Shown: positions 25,948 through 35,922, counted from the first letter of the stretch. The stretch: 64,000 bases of DNA from Actinobacteria bacterium UBA6100 (GCA_002423585.1 DIWS01000013.1:186001-250000), one strand, 5' to 3'. Numbers and translations are program-made. The notes: generated by a model not told the origin, from the letters alone.

Positions 25948-26718
25948 ATGCCGTCGCACCACGTGCGGGCGCTCTCGCTCAAGAAGACCAAGCTCGGCGA
26001 GACCGATCTCATCGTGACGTTCCTCGCCTCCGACGGTTGCCAGGTGCGCGCGGTGGCCAAGGGCGCGCGCAAGCCGGGCTCGCGCTTCGGCGGCCGTGTA
26101 GAGCCCTTCACCGTGGCCGATATGCTGCTGCACACGGGGCGCTCGCTGGAGACCATCACCGAGGCCGAGATCGTCACGTCGCACGCGGCGATCCGCAGCG
26201 ACTACGACCGCGCGCAGGCCGCCTCGGTCATCGCCGACGTGCTCGACAAGATCTCGGTGGAGTGCCAGATGGAGGACCGCCTGTTCGGCCTGGCGTGCGC
26301 CACGCTCGACGCCTTCGACACCGCCGAGGGCGACACACTGTTGGCTCTTGTGGTCGCCTTCCTGCTCAAGAGCATGGCGATGCACGGCTACCGGCCGCAG
26401 TTCGACGCCTGCGTGGAGTGCGGGGCGGCCGCGGCGGGGGAGACCCGCTTCGCGCTCGAGCTCGGCGGCCTGTACTGCGAGGGTTGCGGTGGCACCGGTC
26501 CCGACATCGTGTACCTGTCACCGGACGCCCGCACCGCGCTTCGCGTGCTCATGGGCGCGAAGATGGCCGATGTGCCCGGCCTCGGCATCCCGCGAGATGT
26601 GCTCACCGACGCCTTCGGCGTGATGCGCGCCTTCGTCGTCTACCACGTGCCGGCGAGACTCAAGGCGCTTGCGCTCTACGCCGCCGAGGTCATGCGTGAC
26701 GCGGCGGGATCGCGCTAG
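25948..26718 (+). CDS. recO: DNA repair protein RecO
   Basis: RecO works with RecF and RecR to load RecA on single-stranded DNA. The N-terminal OB fold contains LGETDLIVTFL and AKGARKPGSRFGG. The C-terminal half is helical and has a Cys4 zinc-finger-like site (CVECG near 157, CEGCGG near 180). At 256 residues the length is normal. It starts nine bases after deoC and closes the operon. Confidence 0.94.
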   Translation: MPSHHVRALSLKKTKLGETDLIVTFLASDGCQVRAVAKGARKPGSRFGGRVEPFTVADMLLHTGRSLETITEAEIVTSHAAIRSDYDRAQAASVIADVLDKISVECQMEDRLFGLACATLDAFDTAEGDTLLALVVAFLLKSMAMHGYRPQFDACVECGAAAAGETRFALELGGLYCEGCGGTGPDIVYLSPDARTALRVLMGAKMADVPGLGIPRDVLTDAFGVMRAFVVYHVPARLKALALYAAEVMRDAAGSR

Positions 26719-26734
26719 CCCGGCCGCACACGCA

Positions 26735-26768
26735 ACCGGGCGGCCCGCGAAGCTGCGGACCGCCCGGT
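26735..26768. terminator. Bidirectional terminator between recO and the subtilase gene
   Basis: Arms 26735-26748 and 26755-26768 pair over 13 bp with one mismatch, around a six-base loop. The hairpin lies between convergent genes. Confidence 0.7.
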
Positions 26769-26790
26769 GTTCGTTCGCGAGACCCGGATG

Positions 26791-27960
26791 CTACGGTGCG
26801 GCGACCGCCCGGTCCGCGCGCACGAGTCCCGCGCCGTACAGCAGGTCGGAGCCGTCATCGCCGAGGTCCTGCGCTGTTGCCTCAAGCCTCGCCTCGACTT
26901 CCGCCGGTGTCCATACGCCATCGGTGACTTCGGTTTGCGTGAGGATCAGCGCCACGACTCCGGCCACGTGTGGGCTGGCCATAGAGGTGCCGCTCATGGT
27001 GGCGTAGGCACTCCCTTTGTACGTGGAGTAGATGCTCACGCCTGGCGCAGCGACATCCACGCCCTCGCCCCGGCTACTGAAGTACGCGATGACGTTGGAT
27101 GAGTCGGTGGCGGAGACGCCGATGACGCCCGGATACTTCGCCGGGTACCCGACGGTGTCGTCTCCCGGCCCGCTGTTGCCGGCTGCCGCAACGATGACGA
27201 CACCCGCATCGATGGCCCGGGTGCAGGCAGCCTCGAACGTCGAGCTGTACACCGATGAGCCGAGGCTCATGTTGATGACGTCCATTCCATTCGCGATCGC
27301 CCAGTCGATGCCCTCGATGATGTCGGAGGTGTAGCCGCTTCCCCTGCGGTTCAGGACCTTCACCGCGTACAGGTCGGCCTCAGGGGCGGCGCCGACAACG
27401 CCGATGGTGTTGTCGATCGCGGCGATCGTACCCGCGACGTGCGTGCCGTGGCCGTTGTCATCCGTCCAACTCACCGTGGGGTTGATGGCGTTGTAGCCGC
27501 CCTTGAGGTTGCCGAGGAGGTCGGGGTGGGTGGCATCGATGCCTGTGTCGACCACTGCGACTTTGATCGCATCTCCCGTGGTGGTCGCCCACGCGACATC
27601 CGCTTCGACCCTGTCGACGCCCCAGGGGAGCGATTCGGGGACGGGCGCGGGTACCGGCTTCTTGAGGATCGTCACCACCGCGTCCGCTTCGACGAGCGCC
27701 ACACCGGGCATCGAGGCCACTTCGGTCATCGAAAGGCCCGGCGGGAGTGTCACCGCGAACGCGCCGGCGGCAGGAAGGTGAGCGTTGATGCCCGCTCCCA
27801 GGCCGCGGAGTCCGTTTCCGACGGTGCCGCCCGCTCCGGGCCGGTACACCACGATGGCGCGTTGTGGCGTGCCGAGGGCGGGTGCCGAGGTCGGTGCGAG
27901 CATGACGAGCAGCAGTGCTACGAGCGTGATGCGTGCCAGGAGCGATCGTACGTCGCGCAT
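26791..27960 (-). CDS. Secreted S8 subtilisin-like serine peptidase
   Basis: The precursor has a signal peptide (residues ~1-28, hydrophobic core LVALLLVMLA), an inhibitor-I9-like propeptide to ~110 and an S8 domain. The catalytic triad is visible: Asp in AVVDTGIDATHPD, His in NGHGTHVAGT and Ser in SGTSMASPHVAG, with Asn of AAGNSGPG as oxyanion residue. It is probably exported and self-processed. I chose ATG complementary to 27958-27960, since GAGGGGGAG precedes it and the signal peptide follows at once. The frame remains open upstream to 28071. It is transcribed against its neighbours and is monocistronic. Confidence 0.93.
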   Translation of the reverse strand: MRDVRSLLARITLVALLLVMLAPTSAPALGTPQRAIVVYRPGAGGTVGNGLRGLGAGINAHLPAAGAFAVTLPPGLSMTEVASMPGVALVEADAVVTILKKPVPAPVPESLPWGVDRVEADVAWATTTGDAIKVAVVDTGIDATHPDLLGNLKGGYNAINPTVSWTDDNGHGTHVAGTIAAIDNTIGVVGAAPEADLYAVKVLNRRGSGYTSDIIEGIDWAIANGMDVINMSLGSSVYSSTFEAACTRAIDAGVVIVAAAGNSGPGDDTVGYPAKYPGVIGVSATDSSNVIAYFSSRGEGVDVAAPGVSIYSTYKGSAYATMSGTSMASPHVAGVVALILTQTEVTDGVWTPAEVEARLEATAQDLGDDGSDLLYGAGLVRADRAVAAP

Positions 27961-28122
27961 TCTGGATCTCCCCCTCAGAAGATGTGAACATGACTCTATA
28001 CCCACGCCGCTGCTGTTGTTCGCCCGTCCAGGCAGTTCCGTCAGATCGCGCTGGTGTACACTATTCGCCACGCTCGGCGAGGTTCCCGGGCGTCATCTGA
28101 CGAGAGACGATTCGGGGAGTCC

Positions 28123-29025
28123 ATGGCGCTCACCTTCCAGGACATGATCATGGCCCTGCAGCAGTACTGGGGCGACAGGGGCTGCGTGGTTCTCCAGCCG
28201 CAGGACATGGAGGTGGGCGCGGGCACGTTCCATCCCGCCACCACGCTCAGGTCGCTCGGCCCCGACGAGTGGCGCTGCGCATACGTGCAGCCGTCCCGCC
28301 GCCCCACCGACGGCCGCTACGGCGAGAACCCCAACCGCCTTCAGCACTACTACCAGTTCCAGGTGATCCTGAAGCCGAGCCCCGACGACGTGCTCGACCT
28401 GTACTGGGACTCGCTCCGCGCCATCGGCATCGAGCCTGCCGAGCACGACATGCGCCTGGTGGAGGACGACTGGGAGTCGCCTACCCTCGGCGCGTGGGGG
28501 CTGGGCTGGGAGGTGTGGCTCAACGGCATGGAGGTCACGCAGTTCACCTACTTCCAGCAGGTGGGCGGCATCGAGTGCGACCCCGTGCCCGCTGAGATCA
28601 CCTACGGCCTCGAGCGGCTCGCAATGTACATCCAGGGCGTGGACTCGGTCTACGACCTCGAGTGGTGCCCCGGCTTCACCTACGGTGACGTCTTCGTGCG
28701 CAACGAGCGCGAGCAGAGCAGGTACAACTTCGAGCTCGCCGACACGGCGATGCTGCGCAGCCTCTTCGACTTGCACGAGGCCGAGTCGCGGCGTGTGCTC
28801 GCCGCCGGCGCCGTGTTGCCCGCCTACGAGCAGGCACTCAAGTGCTCGCACTACTTCAACCTGCTCGACGCTCGCGGCGCCATCGCGGTCACCGAGCGCG
28901 TGAGTTTCATCGGGCGTATCCGCACCCTCGCCAAGGGTGCCGCCGAGGCGTACGTGACCACGGCGATCGGCTGCACCGAACTCGTCTGCGAGATGCCGGT
29001 GGCCGAAGGCGGTGATGGCCTGTGA
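28123..29025 (+). CDS. glyQ: Glycine--tRNA ligase alpha subunit
   Basis: GlyQ is the catalytic subunit of the bacterial alpha2beta2 enzyme. The protein opens MALTFQDMIMALQQYWGDRGC and has QPSRRPTDGRYGENPNRLQHYYQFQV and QVGGIECDPVPAEITYGLERL, all hallmark segments. ATG 28123 is 24 codons inside a longer frame and matches the family start, with GGGGAG upstream. No T-box leader is visible. It overlaps glyS by 4 bases. Confidence 0.97.
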   Translation: MALTFQDMIMALQQYWGDRGCVVLQPQDMEVGAGTFHPATTLRSLGPDEWRCAYVQPSRRPTDGRYGENPNRLQHYYQFQVILKPSPDDVLDLYWDSLRAIGIEPAEHDMRLVEDDWESPTLGAWGLGWEVWLNGMEVTQFTYFQQVGGIECDPVPAEITYGLERLAMYIQGVDSVYDLEWCPGFTYGDVFVRNEREQSRYNFELADTAMLRSLFDLHEAESRRVLAAGAVLPAYEQALKCSHYFNLLDARGAIAVTERVSFIGRIRTLAKGAAEAYVTTAIGCTELVCEMPVAEGGDGL

Positions 29026-31094
29026 GCCGCGACCTGCTGCTCGAGATCGGCGTCGAAGAAGTACCCTCGGCGCCGCTGTACGATGCCGTCACCCAGCTCA
29101 AGACCCGGGCCGCCGCAGCGCTGGACGGTGCACGCCTGTCGTATGGCGAGATCACCGGTTGCGGCTCGCCCCGGCGCCTCGCGCTCATGGTGACGGGTCT
29201 TGCCGAGCGCCAGGGCGACCTCTCCATGAAGGTGAAGGGCCCGGCCGTGGCGGCCGCGTTCGATTCCGACGGTAACCCCACGAAGGCGGCGGAGGGCTTC
29301 GCGCGCAGCCGCGGCCTTGCGGTGAGCGATCTGGTCCGCGAGTCCACCGACGGCGGAGAGTACGTCTTCGCGCTCGTCGAGGAGGAGGGCAAGCCCGCCG
29401 AGGAGATCCTGCCCGGGCTGCTCGCGCAGCTCATAGGCGACCTGGACTGGGCGAAGTCGATGAGATGGGGCAGCGGCTCGGTGCGGTTCATCCGTCCGGT
29501 ACGCTGGCTCGTCGCACTCTTCGGCTCCATCGTCGTTCCGGTGCGCTTTGCCGGCGTCGAGGCCGGTCGCACGACCTTCGGCCACCGCTCCCTCGGCGGC
29601 CCCGCGGATATCCCGTATGCGGGCGCGTATCTCGAGACGCTCTGCCAGGTGCGCGTGGTCGCCGACGGTGAGGAGCGTGCCGAGCTCATCCGGGCCGCGC
29701 TCGATGCGGCCGCAGGTGCGCTCGATGCGCGTGCTGTCGTGCCCGAGAAGACGTTCGCCGAGGTCGTGAACCTCGTTGAGTTCCCCACGGTGGGCGTGGG
29801 CCGTTTCGATGAGGCGTTCCTGGCCGTTCCGCGTGAGATCGTCGAGGAGGCCATGGAGAGCCACCAGCGGTACTTCCCGCTGGAGGCGGCCGACGGCAGC
29901 CTGTTGCCCCGCTTCCTCGTCGTGCACAACGGCGACCCCGCGCGCACCGATGCGATCATCGCGGGCCACGAGCGAGTGATCCGGGCCCGCCTCGCGGACG
30001 CCGCGTTCTTCTACAACGAGGACCTGTCGCGTTCGCTCGAAAGCTACGTGCGCGACCTCGGCGCGATCGTCTTCCACGAGAAGCTCGGTTCGCTCGGAGC
30101 GAAGGTGGAGCGTATCGAGTCGCTCACACGTGCGCTGGCCGAGGCCGTGGATGCCCCGGCCGACGAGGCCGCGTACGCCGTGCGCGCCGCGCACCTGGCA
30201 AAGGCCGACCTGGTGACGCACGCCGTCATCGAGTTCACTTCGCTCCAGGGTGTGATGGGCTACCGCTACGCCGAGGCGGCGGGCGAGTCGCCTGTTGTGG
30301 CCGAGGCGATCGTGGACCACTACCGCCCGAAGTTCGCCGGCGACGTCCTGCCGCGCTCGCTCGCGGGCAAGCTCGTCTCGATCGCCGACAAGCTCGATAC
30401 GACGGTCGGCATTTTCGCCATCGGGCAGGGACCCACCGGCTCGGCTGATCCGTACGCGCTCAGGCGCTCGGCCATCGGCATCCTCACGATGATCATCGAC
30501 GGCGGCGTCCGCCTCGATCTTGACGAGGCCATAGCCGCCGCGCTCGAGGGCTACGAGGGCGTCGTCCCCGGGCTCGATCCCAACGCGGCGGGTGCCGCGG
30601 TGAAGATGTTCTTCGACGGTCGGCTCGCGGTGATGCTGCGCGACCGCGGCTTCGAGCACGACGAGGTGGAGGCGGTCATGGCGGTCGCCTCGGCGGACCC
30701 CGCCGATACTGTGCACCGGGTGAGCGCGTTCGCCGGCTTCCGCAGGAGCGACGCGGGCCGGGACCTGTCGGTGGCGTTCAAACGTGTCGCGAACCTCGCC
30801 GACGCTGCAGCGGGAAGCACCCCCGACCACGGGATGATGGGCCAGGAGGAGGCCGCGCTCGCCGATGCGGTGGAGATCGCGCACGAGCGCGTGAACGCCC
30901 TCATGACGGTGGACCGCGACTACGAAGGCGCGCTCGCGGCGCTGGCCGACCTGCGGGGCCCGGTCGACGCCTTCTTCGAGACCGTCCTCGTCATGGATCC
31001 GGATCCGGAGCTCCGCGCCAACCGCCTTGCACTGCTCAACCGACTCCAGGGCCTGTTCGCCGACTTCGCCGACTTCGGCAAGCTGGCGGGCTAG
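29022..31094 (+). CDS. glyS: Glycine--tRNA ligase beta subunit
   Basis: The 690-residue beta subunit carries the tRNA-binding and HD-like regions. It opens LLLEIGVEEVPS, has MRWGSGSVRFIRPVRWLVAL, and ends in a DALR-like anticodon-binding segment. The GTG start overlaps the glyQ stop (GTGA), indicating translational coupling. The size is normal. Confidence 0.96.
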   Translation: MSRDLLLEIGVEEVPSAPLYDAVTQLKTRAAAALDGARLSYGEITGCGSPRRLALMVTGLAERQGDLSMKVKGPAVAAAFDSDGNPTKAAEGFARSRGLAVSDLVRESTDGGEYVFALVEEEGKPAEEILPGLLAQLIGDLDWAKSMRWGSGSVRFIRPVRWLVALFGSIVVPVRFAGVEAGRTTFGHRSLGGPADIPYAGAYLETLCQVRVVADGEERAELIRAALDAAAGALDARAVVPEKTFAEVVNLVEFPTVGVGRFDEAFLAVPREIVEEAMESHQRYFPLEAADGSLLPRFLVVHNGDPARTDAIIAGHERVIRARLADAAFFYNEDLSRSLESYVRDLGAIVFHEKLGSLGAKVERIESLTRALAEAVDAPADEAAYAVRAAHLAKADLVTHAVIEFTSLQGVMGYRYAEAAGESPVVAEAIVDHYRPKFAGDVLPRSLAGKLVSIADKLDTTVGIFAIGQGPTGSADPYALRRSAIGILTMIIDGGVRLDLDEAIAAALEGYEGVVPGLDPNAAGAAVKMFFDGRLAVMLRDRGFEHDEVEAVMAVASADPADTVHRVSAFAGFRRSDAGRDLSVAFKRVANLADAAAGSTPDHGMMGQEEAALADAVEIAHERVNALMTVDRDYEGALAALADLRGPVDAFFETVLVMDPDPELRANRLALLNRLQGLFADFADFGKLAG

Positions 31095-31098
31095 CGCC

Positions 31099-31917
31099 AT
31101 GCACAAGGCTCCGATCGCGATCCACGTGATCTCGGACTCGCTCGGTGAGACGGGTGAGACCGTGGCGCTCGCCGCCGTCTCGCAGTTCCAGCCCAACGTG
31201 TTCCGCATCGAGCGCCTGCCCAAGGTGACGTCACCCGCCGATCTGCGCGAACAGGTGACGCGACACTGCGGAGAGGACTGCATCTTCTTCTACACGCTCG
31301 TGGACCAGGAGTTGCGCGACGAGATGCAGCGGCTCGTCCAGGGTGGCGTGAACGGCGTGGATCTGCTGGGGCCGGCCGTCGCGCGTCTTGCCGAGGTCAC
31401 CGGTGTCCAGCCCACCGGTGAGGCGGGCCGTCTGCGCCGTACCGACGAGGGATACTTCGACCGCATCGAGGCGATGGAGTACGCGGTCAAGCACGACGAC
31501 GGACGCAACGTCGAGGGGCTGCTCGAGGCGGACATCGTGTTGCTCGGCGTGTCACGTTCCTCGAAGACGCCGATCTCGATGTACCTTGCGTTCAAGGGCT
31601 GGCGCGTGGCGAACGTGCCGCTCGCACCGGGGATGGTGCCGCCGGAGGAGATATTCACGCTGGATCCCCGGAAGGTCTTCGGCCTCGTCACGAGCGTCGA
31701 TGTGCTGCTCGCGATCCGTCGCGAGCGCATGAAGGAGCTCGGCGGGTGGGTCCCGGGCTATGCCGAACGCGAGGCGATCGAGGGGGAGCTCGCCGAGGCG
31801 CGTGCGGTGATGCGCAAGATCGGCTGCCTCGTGGTGCATACCGACAACCGCGCGGTCGAGGAGTCGGCGCAGGAGATCCTTCGGCACATCGGTGTGGCGC
31901 AGGAGATGAAGGACTAG
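31099..31917 (+). CDS. Pyruvate, phosphate dikinase regulatory protein (PpsR/DUF299 kinase-phosphorylase)
   Basis: The 272-residue protein begins IHVISDSLGETGE and contains the P-loop-like GVSRSSKTPISMYLA, both diagnostic for the DUF299 bifunctional kinase/pyrophosphorylase. It inactivates and reactivates PPDK by ADP-dependent phosphorylation and Pi-dependent dephosphorylation of the threonine next to the catalytic His. ppdK follows 140 bases later, supporting PPDK rather than PEP synthase as target. ATG 31099 matches the family start. Confidence 0.92.
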   Translation: MHKAPIAIHVISDSLGETGETVALAAVSQFQPNVFRIERLPKVTSPADLREQVTRHCGEDCIFFYTLVDQELRDEMQRLVQGGVNGVDLLGPAVARLAEVTGVQPTGEAGRLRRTDEGYFDRIEAMEYAVKHDDGRNVEGLLEADIVLLGVSRSSKTPISMYLAFKGWRVANVPLAPGMVPPEEIFTLDPRKVFGLVTSVDVLLAIRRERMKELGGWVPGYAEREAIEGELAEARAVMRKIGCLVVHTDNRAVEESAQEILRHIGVAQEMKD

Positions 31918-32057
31918 AAGCGGGCGTTTCGGACCGTGTCGGCGCGTCCGCCCCGCGGGTCCGGTGGGTTATCATGAGATGCTGCACGTGTGGCTTCAGG
32001 TGAAGTACGTCGGGACTATCGGTGGCCCCAGGCCACGCTCAGTAGGAGGGGATCTCT

Positions 32058-34775
32058 TTGGCGGAAGTCAAGCGCGTCTATGCATTCGGTGGTGGCCAGA
32101 CCGAGGGCAACAAGGACATGAAGTTCGTTCTCGGCGGCAAGGGCGCCAACCTGGCGGAGATGGCCAACATGGGCCTTCCGGTCCCGCCGGGCTTCACCAT
32201 CAGCTGCCAGGCGTGCATGGAGTACTACCACGCCACGCCCCCCGCATTCCCCGAAGGACTCGCCGAAGAACTGGCAAGTCACGTGGCCGCGCTCGAGGCC
32301 AAGATGGCCAAGAAGCTCGGCGACGACAACGATCCGTTGCTGGTATCCGTTCGCTCGGGCTCGGCGTTTTCCATGCCGGGCATGATGGACACCGTGCTCA
32401 ACCTCGGCCTGAACGACCGCTCGGTCGAGGGCCTCATCGCCAAGAGCGGCAACGAGCGTTTCGCGTGGGACAGCTATCGCCGGTTCATCCAGATGTTCAG
32501 CAAGGTCGTGCTGGACGCCGAAGGCGACCTGTTCGAGAACGCGATCACCTCGATGATCCACAGCCGCGGTGTGAAGGTGGATACCGAGCTCACGGCTGCG
32601 GACATGCGCGAGCTGGTAGGCACGTTCAAGGAGATCGTCGCCGAGCACGTGTCGGTCGAGGAGTACCCGTCGCTCGCGGTGGATGGCAAGGTCGCGTTCC
32701 CGCAGGATCCCACCGTGCAATTGCGCCTGGCGATCGAAGCCGTGTTCCGCAGCTGGATGAACGACCGCGCGGTGCTCTACCGGAAGATGGAGCGCATCGC
32801 CGATGACCTTGGCACGGCCGTGAACGTGCAGGCCATGGTCTTCGGCAACATGGGCGAGACCTCGGGCACCGGCGTGGGCTTCACGCGCAATGCCGCCGAT
32901 GGCACGAAGGAGTTCTACGGCGACTTCCTCACCAACGCGCAGGGCGAGGACGTCGTCGCCGGCATCCGCCAGACGCGGCCGATCGCCGAGCTCCCGGACG
33001 TGCTTCCCGAGGCGGGCAACGAGCTCTACGGGGTCTTCGACATCCTCGAGAAGGCCTACCGCGACATGTGCGACATCGAGTTCACCATCCAGGAAGGCAA
33101 GCTCTGGATGCTCCAGACACGCATCGGCAAGCGCACCGCGCGCGCGGCACTCAAGATCGCCGTCGACATGGTGGCCGAAGGCATGATCACCCGCGAGGAG
33201 GCCGTCCTGCGCATCAATCCGGCGCAGCTCGACCAGCTCATGCACCCGCAGTTCGACACCAAGGCCACGTACGACGTCCTCGCAAAGGGACTGAACGCGA
33301 GCCCGGGCGCGGCTGTGGGCGAGGTCGTCTTCTCGGCCAATGACGCGGTGGAGGCCGCTGCCGAAGGCCGCAGCGTGATCCTCGTGCGCTGGGAGACCAA
33401 CCCGGACGACCTGCACGGCATGGACGCCGCCGAGGGCATTCTCACGAGCCACGGCGGCAAGACCTCGCATGCGGCCGTCATCGCGCGCGGGATGGGCAAG
33501 CCTGCGGTATGCGGTGCCGACGCGCTGCAGATCGATGCGAAGGCCAAGAAGGCCACCATCGCAGGCACGAACGTCGTTCTCAACGAGGGCGACATCATCT
33601 CCATCGACGGCACCACGGGTATCGTGGTCCTCGGCGCGGTCAACCTGGTCAAGCCCGAGATGACCGGCGACATCGACACGGTGCTCGCCTGGGCGGATGA
33701 GTTCCGCACGATGGGCGTGCGCGCAAACGCGGACACGCCCGACGACGCCGCGCTCGGCCGCAAGTTCGGTGCCGCGGGGATCGGTCTCACGCGCACCGAG
33801 CACATGTTCCTCGGCGAGCGTAAGGACATCATCCAGGACTTCATCCTCGCCTCCGACGACGACGTGCGACACGGAGCGCTCGACAAGCTGCTCGACGTGC
33901 AGACCAGCGACTTCCTCGGCATCTTCGAGGCGATGGACGGCCTGCCGGTCACGGTGCGCCTCCTCGACCCGCCGCTGCACGAGTTCCTCGACTCGCCGCG
34001 TGAGCTCGAGGTCGAGATCACCCGCGACGAGTGCGAGGGCGTGACCGCCGAGAAGCTCGCGGCCCGCCGGCGTCTGCTGGCGCAGATCGATTCGATGTCC
34101 GAGGCCAACCCGATGCTCGGTCTGCGCGGGTGCCGGCTCGGGATCATGTATCCGGAGCTGTACGCGCTCCAGGTGCAGGCCATCACCCGGGCGGCGTGCG
34201 AACTCAAGAAGCAGGGCAAGGACCCGCGACCGGAGATCATGATCCCGCTCGTGAGCGTGCGTGCCGAGCTGGCCACCCTCCGCGAGGAGACCGAGAAGGT
34301 CGTGGCCGCGGTGTCCGCCGAAGCCGGAGTGACGATCGACATCCCCATCGGCACCATGATCGAGTTGCCGCGCGCCGCAGTGTGCGCGGACGAGATCGCC
34401 GAGGTGGCCGACTTCTTCAGCTTCGGCACGAACGACCTCACGCAGACCACGTTCGGCTTCAGCCGCGACGACATCGAGAGCAAGTTCCTGCCGAAGTACC
34501 TCGAGCGGAAGATCCTACCCCGCAACCCGTTCGAGACCATCGACGTCGGTGTGGCCAAGCTGGTGGAGATGGGCGCCGGACTGGGACGCGGCACGAACCC
34601 GAAGCTCAAGGTGGGCGTCTGTGGAGAGCACGGCGGCGATCCGGAGAGTGTCGGCATCTTCTTCGGTATGGGCCTCGACTACGTGAGCTGTTCGCCGTAC
34701 CGGGTTCCGGTGGCGCGTCTTGCGGCGGCGCAGGCATCGCTCGCGGGCAAGACGAAGGCCTCTGACAACCGGTAG
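32058..34775 (+). CDS. ppdK: Pyruvate, phosphate dikinase
   Basis: PPDK interconverts pyruvate, ATP and Pi with PEP, AMP and PPi. The 905-residue protein has the N-terminal ATP-grasp domain (VRSGSAFSMPGMMDT), the swivelling phosphohistidine domain with GGKTSHAAVIARGMGKPAVCG (catalytic His with the regulatory Thr two residues before it), and the C-terminal PEP barrel (FSFGTNDLTQTTFG, GVCGEHGGDP). The start is TTG 32058 after AGGAGGGG. PPi made or used here may connect with the membrane pyrophosphatase at 38-40 kb. Confidence 0.96.
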   Translation: MAEVKRVYAFGGGQTEGNKDMKFVLGGKGANLAEMANMGLPVPPGFTISCQACMEYYHATPPAFPEGLAEELASHVAALEAKMAKKLGDDNDPLLVSVRSGSAFSMPGMMDTVLNLGLNDRSVEGLIAKSGNERFAWDSYRRFIQMFSKVVLDAEGDLFENAITSMIHSRGVKVDTELTAADMRELVGTFKEIVAEHVSVEEYPSLAVDGKVAFPQDPTVQLRLAIEAVFRSWMNDRAVLYRKMERIADDLGTAVNVQAMVFGNMGETSGTGVGFTRNAADGTKEFYGDFLTNAQGEDVVAGIRQTRPIAELPDVLPEAGNELYGVFDILEKAYRDMCDIEFTIQEGKLWMLQTRIGKRTARAALKIAVDMVAEGMITREEAVLRINPAQLDQLMHPQFDTKATYDVLAKGLNASPGAAVGEVVFSANDAVEAAAEGRSVILVRWETNPDDLHGMDAAEGILTSHGGKTSHAAVIARGMGKPAVCGADALQIDAKAKKATIAGTNVVLNEGDIISIDGTTGIVVLGAVNLVKPEMTGDIDTVLAWADEFRTMGVRANADTPDDAALGRKFGAAGIGLTRTEHMFLGERKDIIQDFILASDDDVRHGALDKLLDVQTSDFLGIFEAMDGLPVTVRLLDPPLHEFLDSPRELEVEITRDECEGVTAEKLAARRRLLAQIDSMSEANPMLGLRGCRLGIMYPELYALQVQAITRAACELKKQGKDPRPEIMIPLVSVRAELATLREETEKVVAAVSAEAGVTIDIPIGTMIELPRAAVCADEIAEVADFFSFGTNDLTQTTFGFSRDDIESKFLPKYLERKILPRNPFETIDVGVAKLVEMGAGLGRGTNPKLKVGVCGEHGGDPESVGIFFGMGLDYVSCSPYRVPVARLAAAQASLAGKTKASDNR

Positions 34776-34835
34776 CACTCGAGCGCATCGTGCAGGCTCG
34801 TGGAGCGGGAGCGCCGTCATCGCAAAGGGGGCACC

Positions 34836-35483
34836 GTGAAGGTCATCATCGGAGGGTGCGGACGGGTAGGGTCGATGCTTGCCCTACGGTTCGAGGCCGA
34901 GGGATATGACGTGGCGGTGATCGACAGGGACCCTGCTGTCTTGCTGCCGCTGAGCAAACAACTCAAAGGCCGCACGATACGCGGACTGATCTTCGATCGA
35001 GACGCTCTCGATCAGGCGGGGATCGCCGAGTGCGACGTCTTCGTCGCGGTGACCAGTGGGGACAACTCGAACGTGGTGGCTGCCACGCTCGCGAAGAACA
35101 TCTTCGGTGTGCCACAGGTGATGGCGCGCATCTACGACCCTCGTCGCGCCGAGATCTACCGCCGACTCGGTATCCCGACCGTTTCGTCGGTCACCTGGGC
35201 CGTGAACGAGATCCTTTCGCTCCTGATGCATCCGACGCTCACGCGCGACGCGACGCTCGGTAACGGAGAAGTGAGCCTCGTGCGTCTTGCGGTCGATGCG
35301 GACATGGCCGGCATGACTGTCGCCGGTCTTGGCAGGGCGGGGAGGATCCGTCCGGTCGCGGTCGTGCGCGATGGGAGGGCGTTCCTCCCGCAAGCCGAGG
35401 AGCTCATCGCCGCCGGCGACCTGGTCGAGTTGGCGGTCTCGACGGAGGGCCTGGGCGAGCTCCGGGACCTGACGAAGGCGTAG
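34836..35483 (+). CDS. TrkA-like potassium uptake regulator (RCK_N plus RCK_C)
   Basis: The protein of ~215 residues has an NAD(H)-binding Rossmann fold (IIGGCGRVGSMLA at the start, acidic VIDRDP at strand 2) and a C-terminal RCK_C domain (~140-215) that usually binds ligands such as cyclic-di-AMP. Such proteins gate Trk/Ktr K+ channels from the cytoplasm. GTG 34836 with AAAGGGGG upstream is chosen over ATG 34800. A second TrkA-like gene follows after 13 bases, but no TrkH/KtrB channel gene lies in the window. Confidence 0.87.
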   Translation: MKVIIGGCGRVGSMLALRFEAEGYDVAVIDRDPAVLLPLSKQLKGRTIRGLIFDRDALDQAGIAECDVFVAVTSGDNSNVVAATLAKNIFGVPQVMARIYDPRRAEIYRRLGIPTVSSVTWAVNEILSLLMHPTLTRDATLGNGEVSLVRLAVDADMAGMTVAGLGRAGRIRPVAVVRDGRAFLPQAEELIAAGDLVELAVSTEGLGELRDLTKA

Positions 35484-35496
35484 GGAGGGGACATCC

Positions 35497-35922
35497 ATGA
35501 ACGCACTCATCGTAGGCGGCGGACTCGTGGGCTCCGAACTGGCGCACATGCTGGCAGAGGCCGGCATCACCATGTCCGTCATCGAGCAGAGTGAGGGACA
35601 GTGCGACCTCATCGAGCCCGGACTGAACGAACTCGGTGTCCGCGTCTTCTGTGGAGACGGGAACGAGCCGGCGGTTCTCGAGGAAGCGGACATCAGCAAC
35701 GCGGACGTCGTGGTCGCGGCCACGGGCGACGACGAGGACAACCTGGTGGTCTGCCTGCTCGCCAAGAACGAGTACGCCGTGGGCCTCACGTTGGCCAGAG
35801 TCAACAACCCGAAGAACGCGTGGCTCTTCACCGAGGCCTTCGGCGTCGATGTCCCCGTCTCGCAAACGACGATGATCGCGGAACTGCTGCGCAAGCAGGT
35901 TGCCGACAGCAGTCGAGCGTAG
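35497..35922 (+). CDS. TrkA-N domain protein (single RCK_N)
   Basis: The 141-residue protein is a lone NAD-binding RCK_N domain: ALIVGGGLVGSELAHMLAEAG with the GXGXXG-like loop, then VIEQ and CGDGNEPAVLEEADI. It lacks the RCK_C ligand domain. It is paralogous to the upstream gene, and the two probably form a heteromeric gating ring. AGGGAGGGG precedes ATG 35497. Confidence 0.82.
   Translation: MNALIVGGGLVGSELAHMLAEAGITMSVIEQSEGQCDLIEPGLNELGVRVFCGDGNEPAVLEEADISNADVVVAATGDDEDNLVVCLLAKNEYAVGLTLARVNNPKNAWLFTEAFGVDVPVSQTTMIAELLRKQVADSSRA

Noticed and set aside
27961..28122. T-box leader for glyQS
   Set aside because: No T-box core sequence or specifier arrangement; the space is also too short.
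28851..31283. 810-codon minus-strand open frame opposite glyS
   Set aside because: It is antisense to glyQ/glyS, has Arg/His-rich composition and no ribosome site, and is an effect of high GC.
32016..33980. 654-codon minus-strand open frame opposite ppdK
   Set aside because: Shadow of the PPDK reading frame, no signal or motif.
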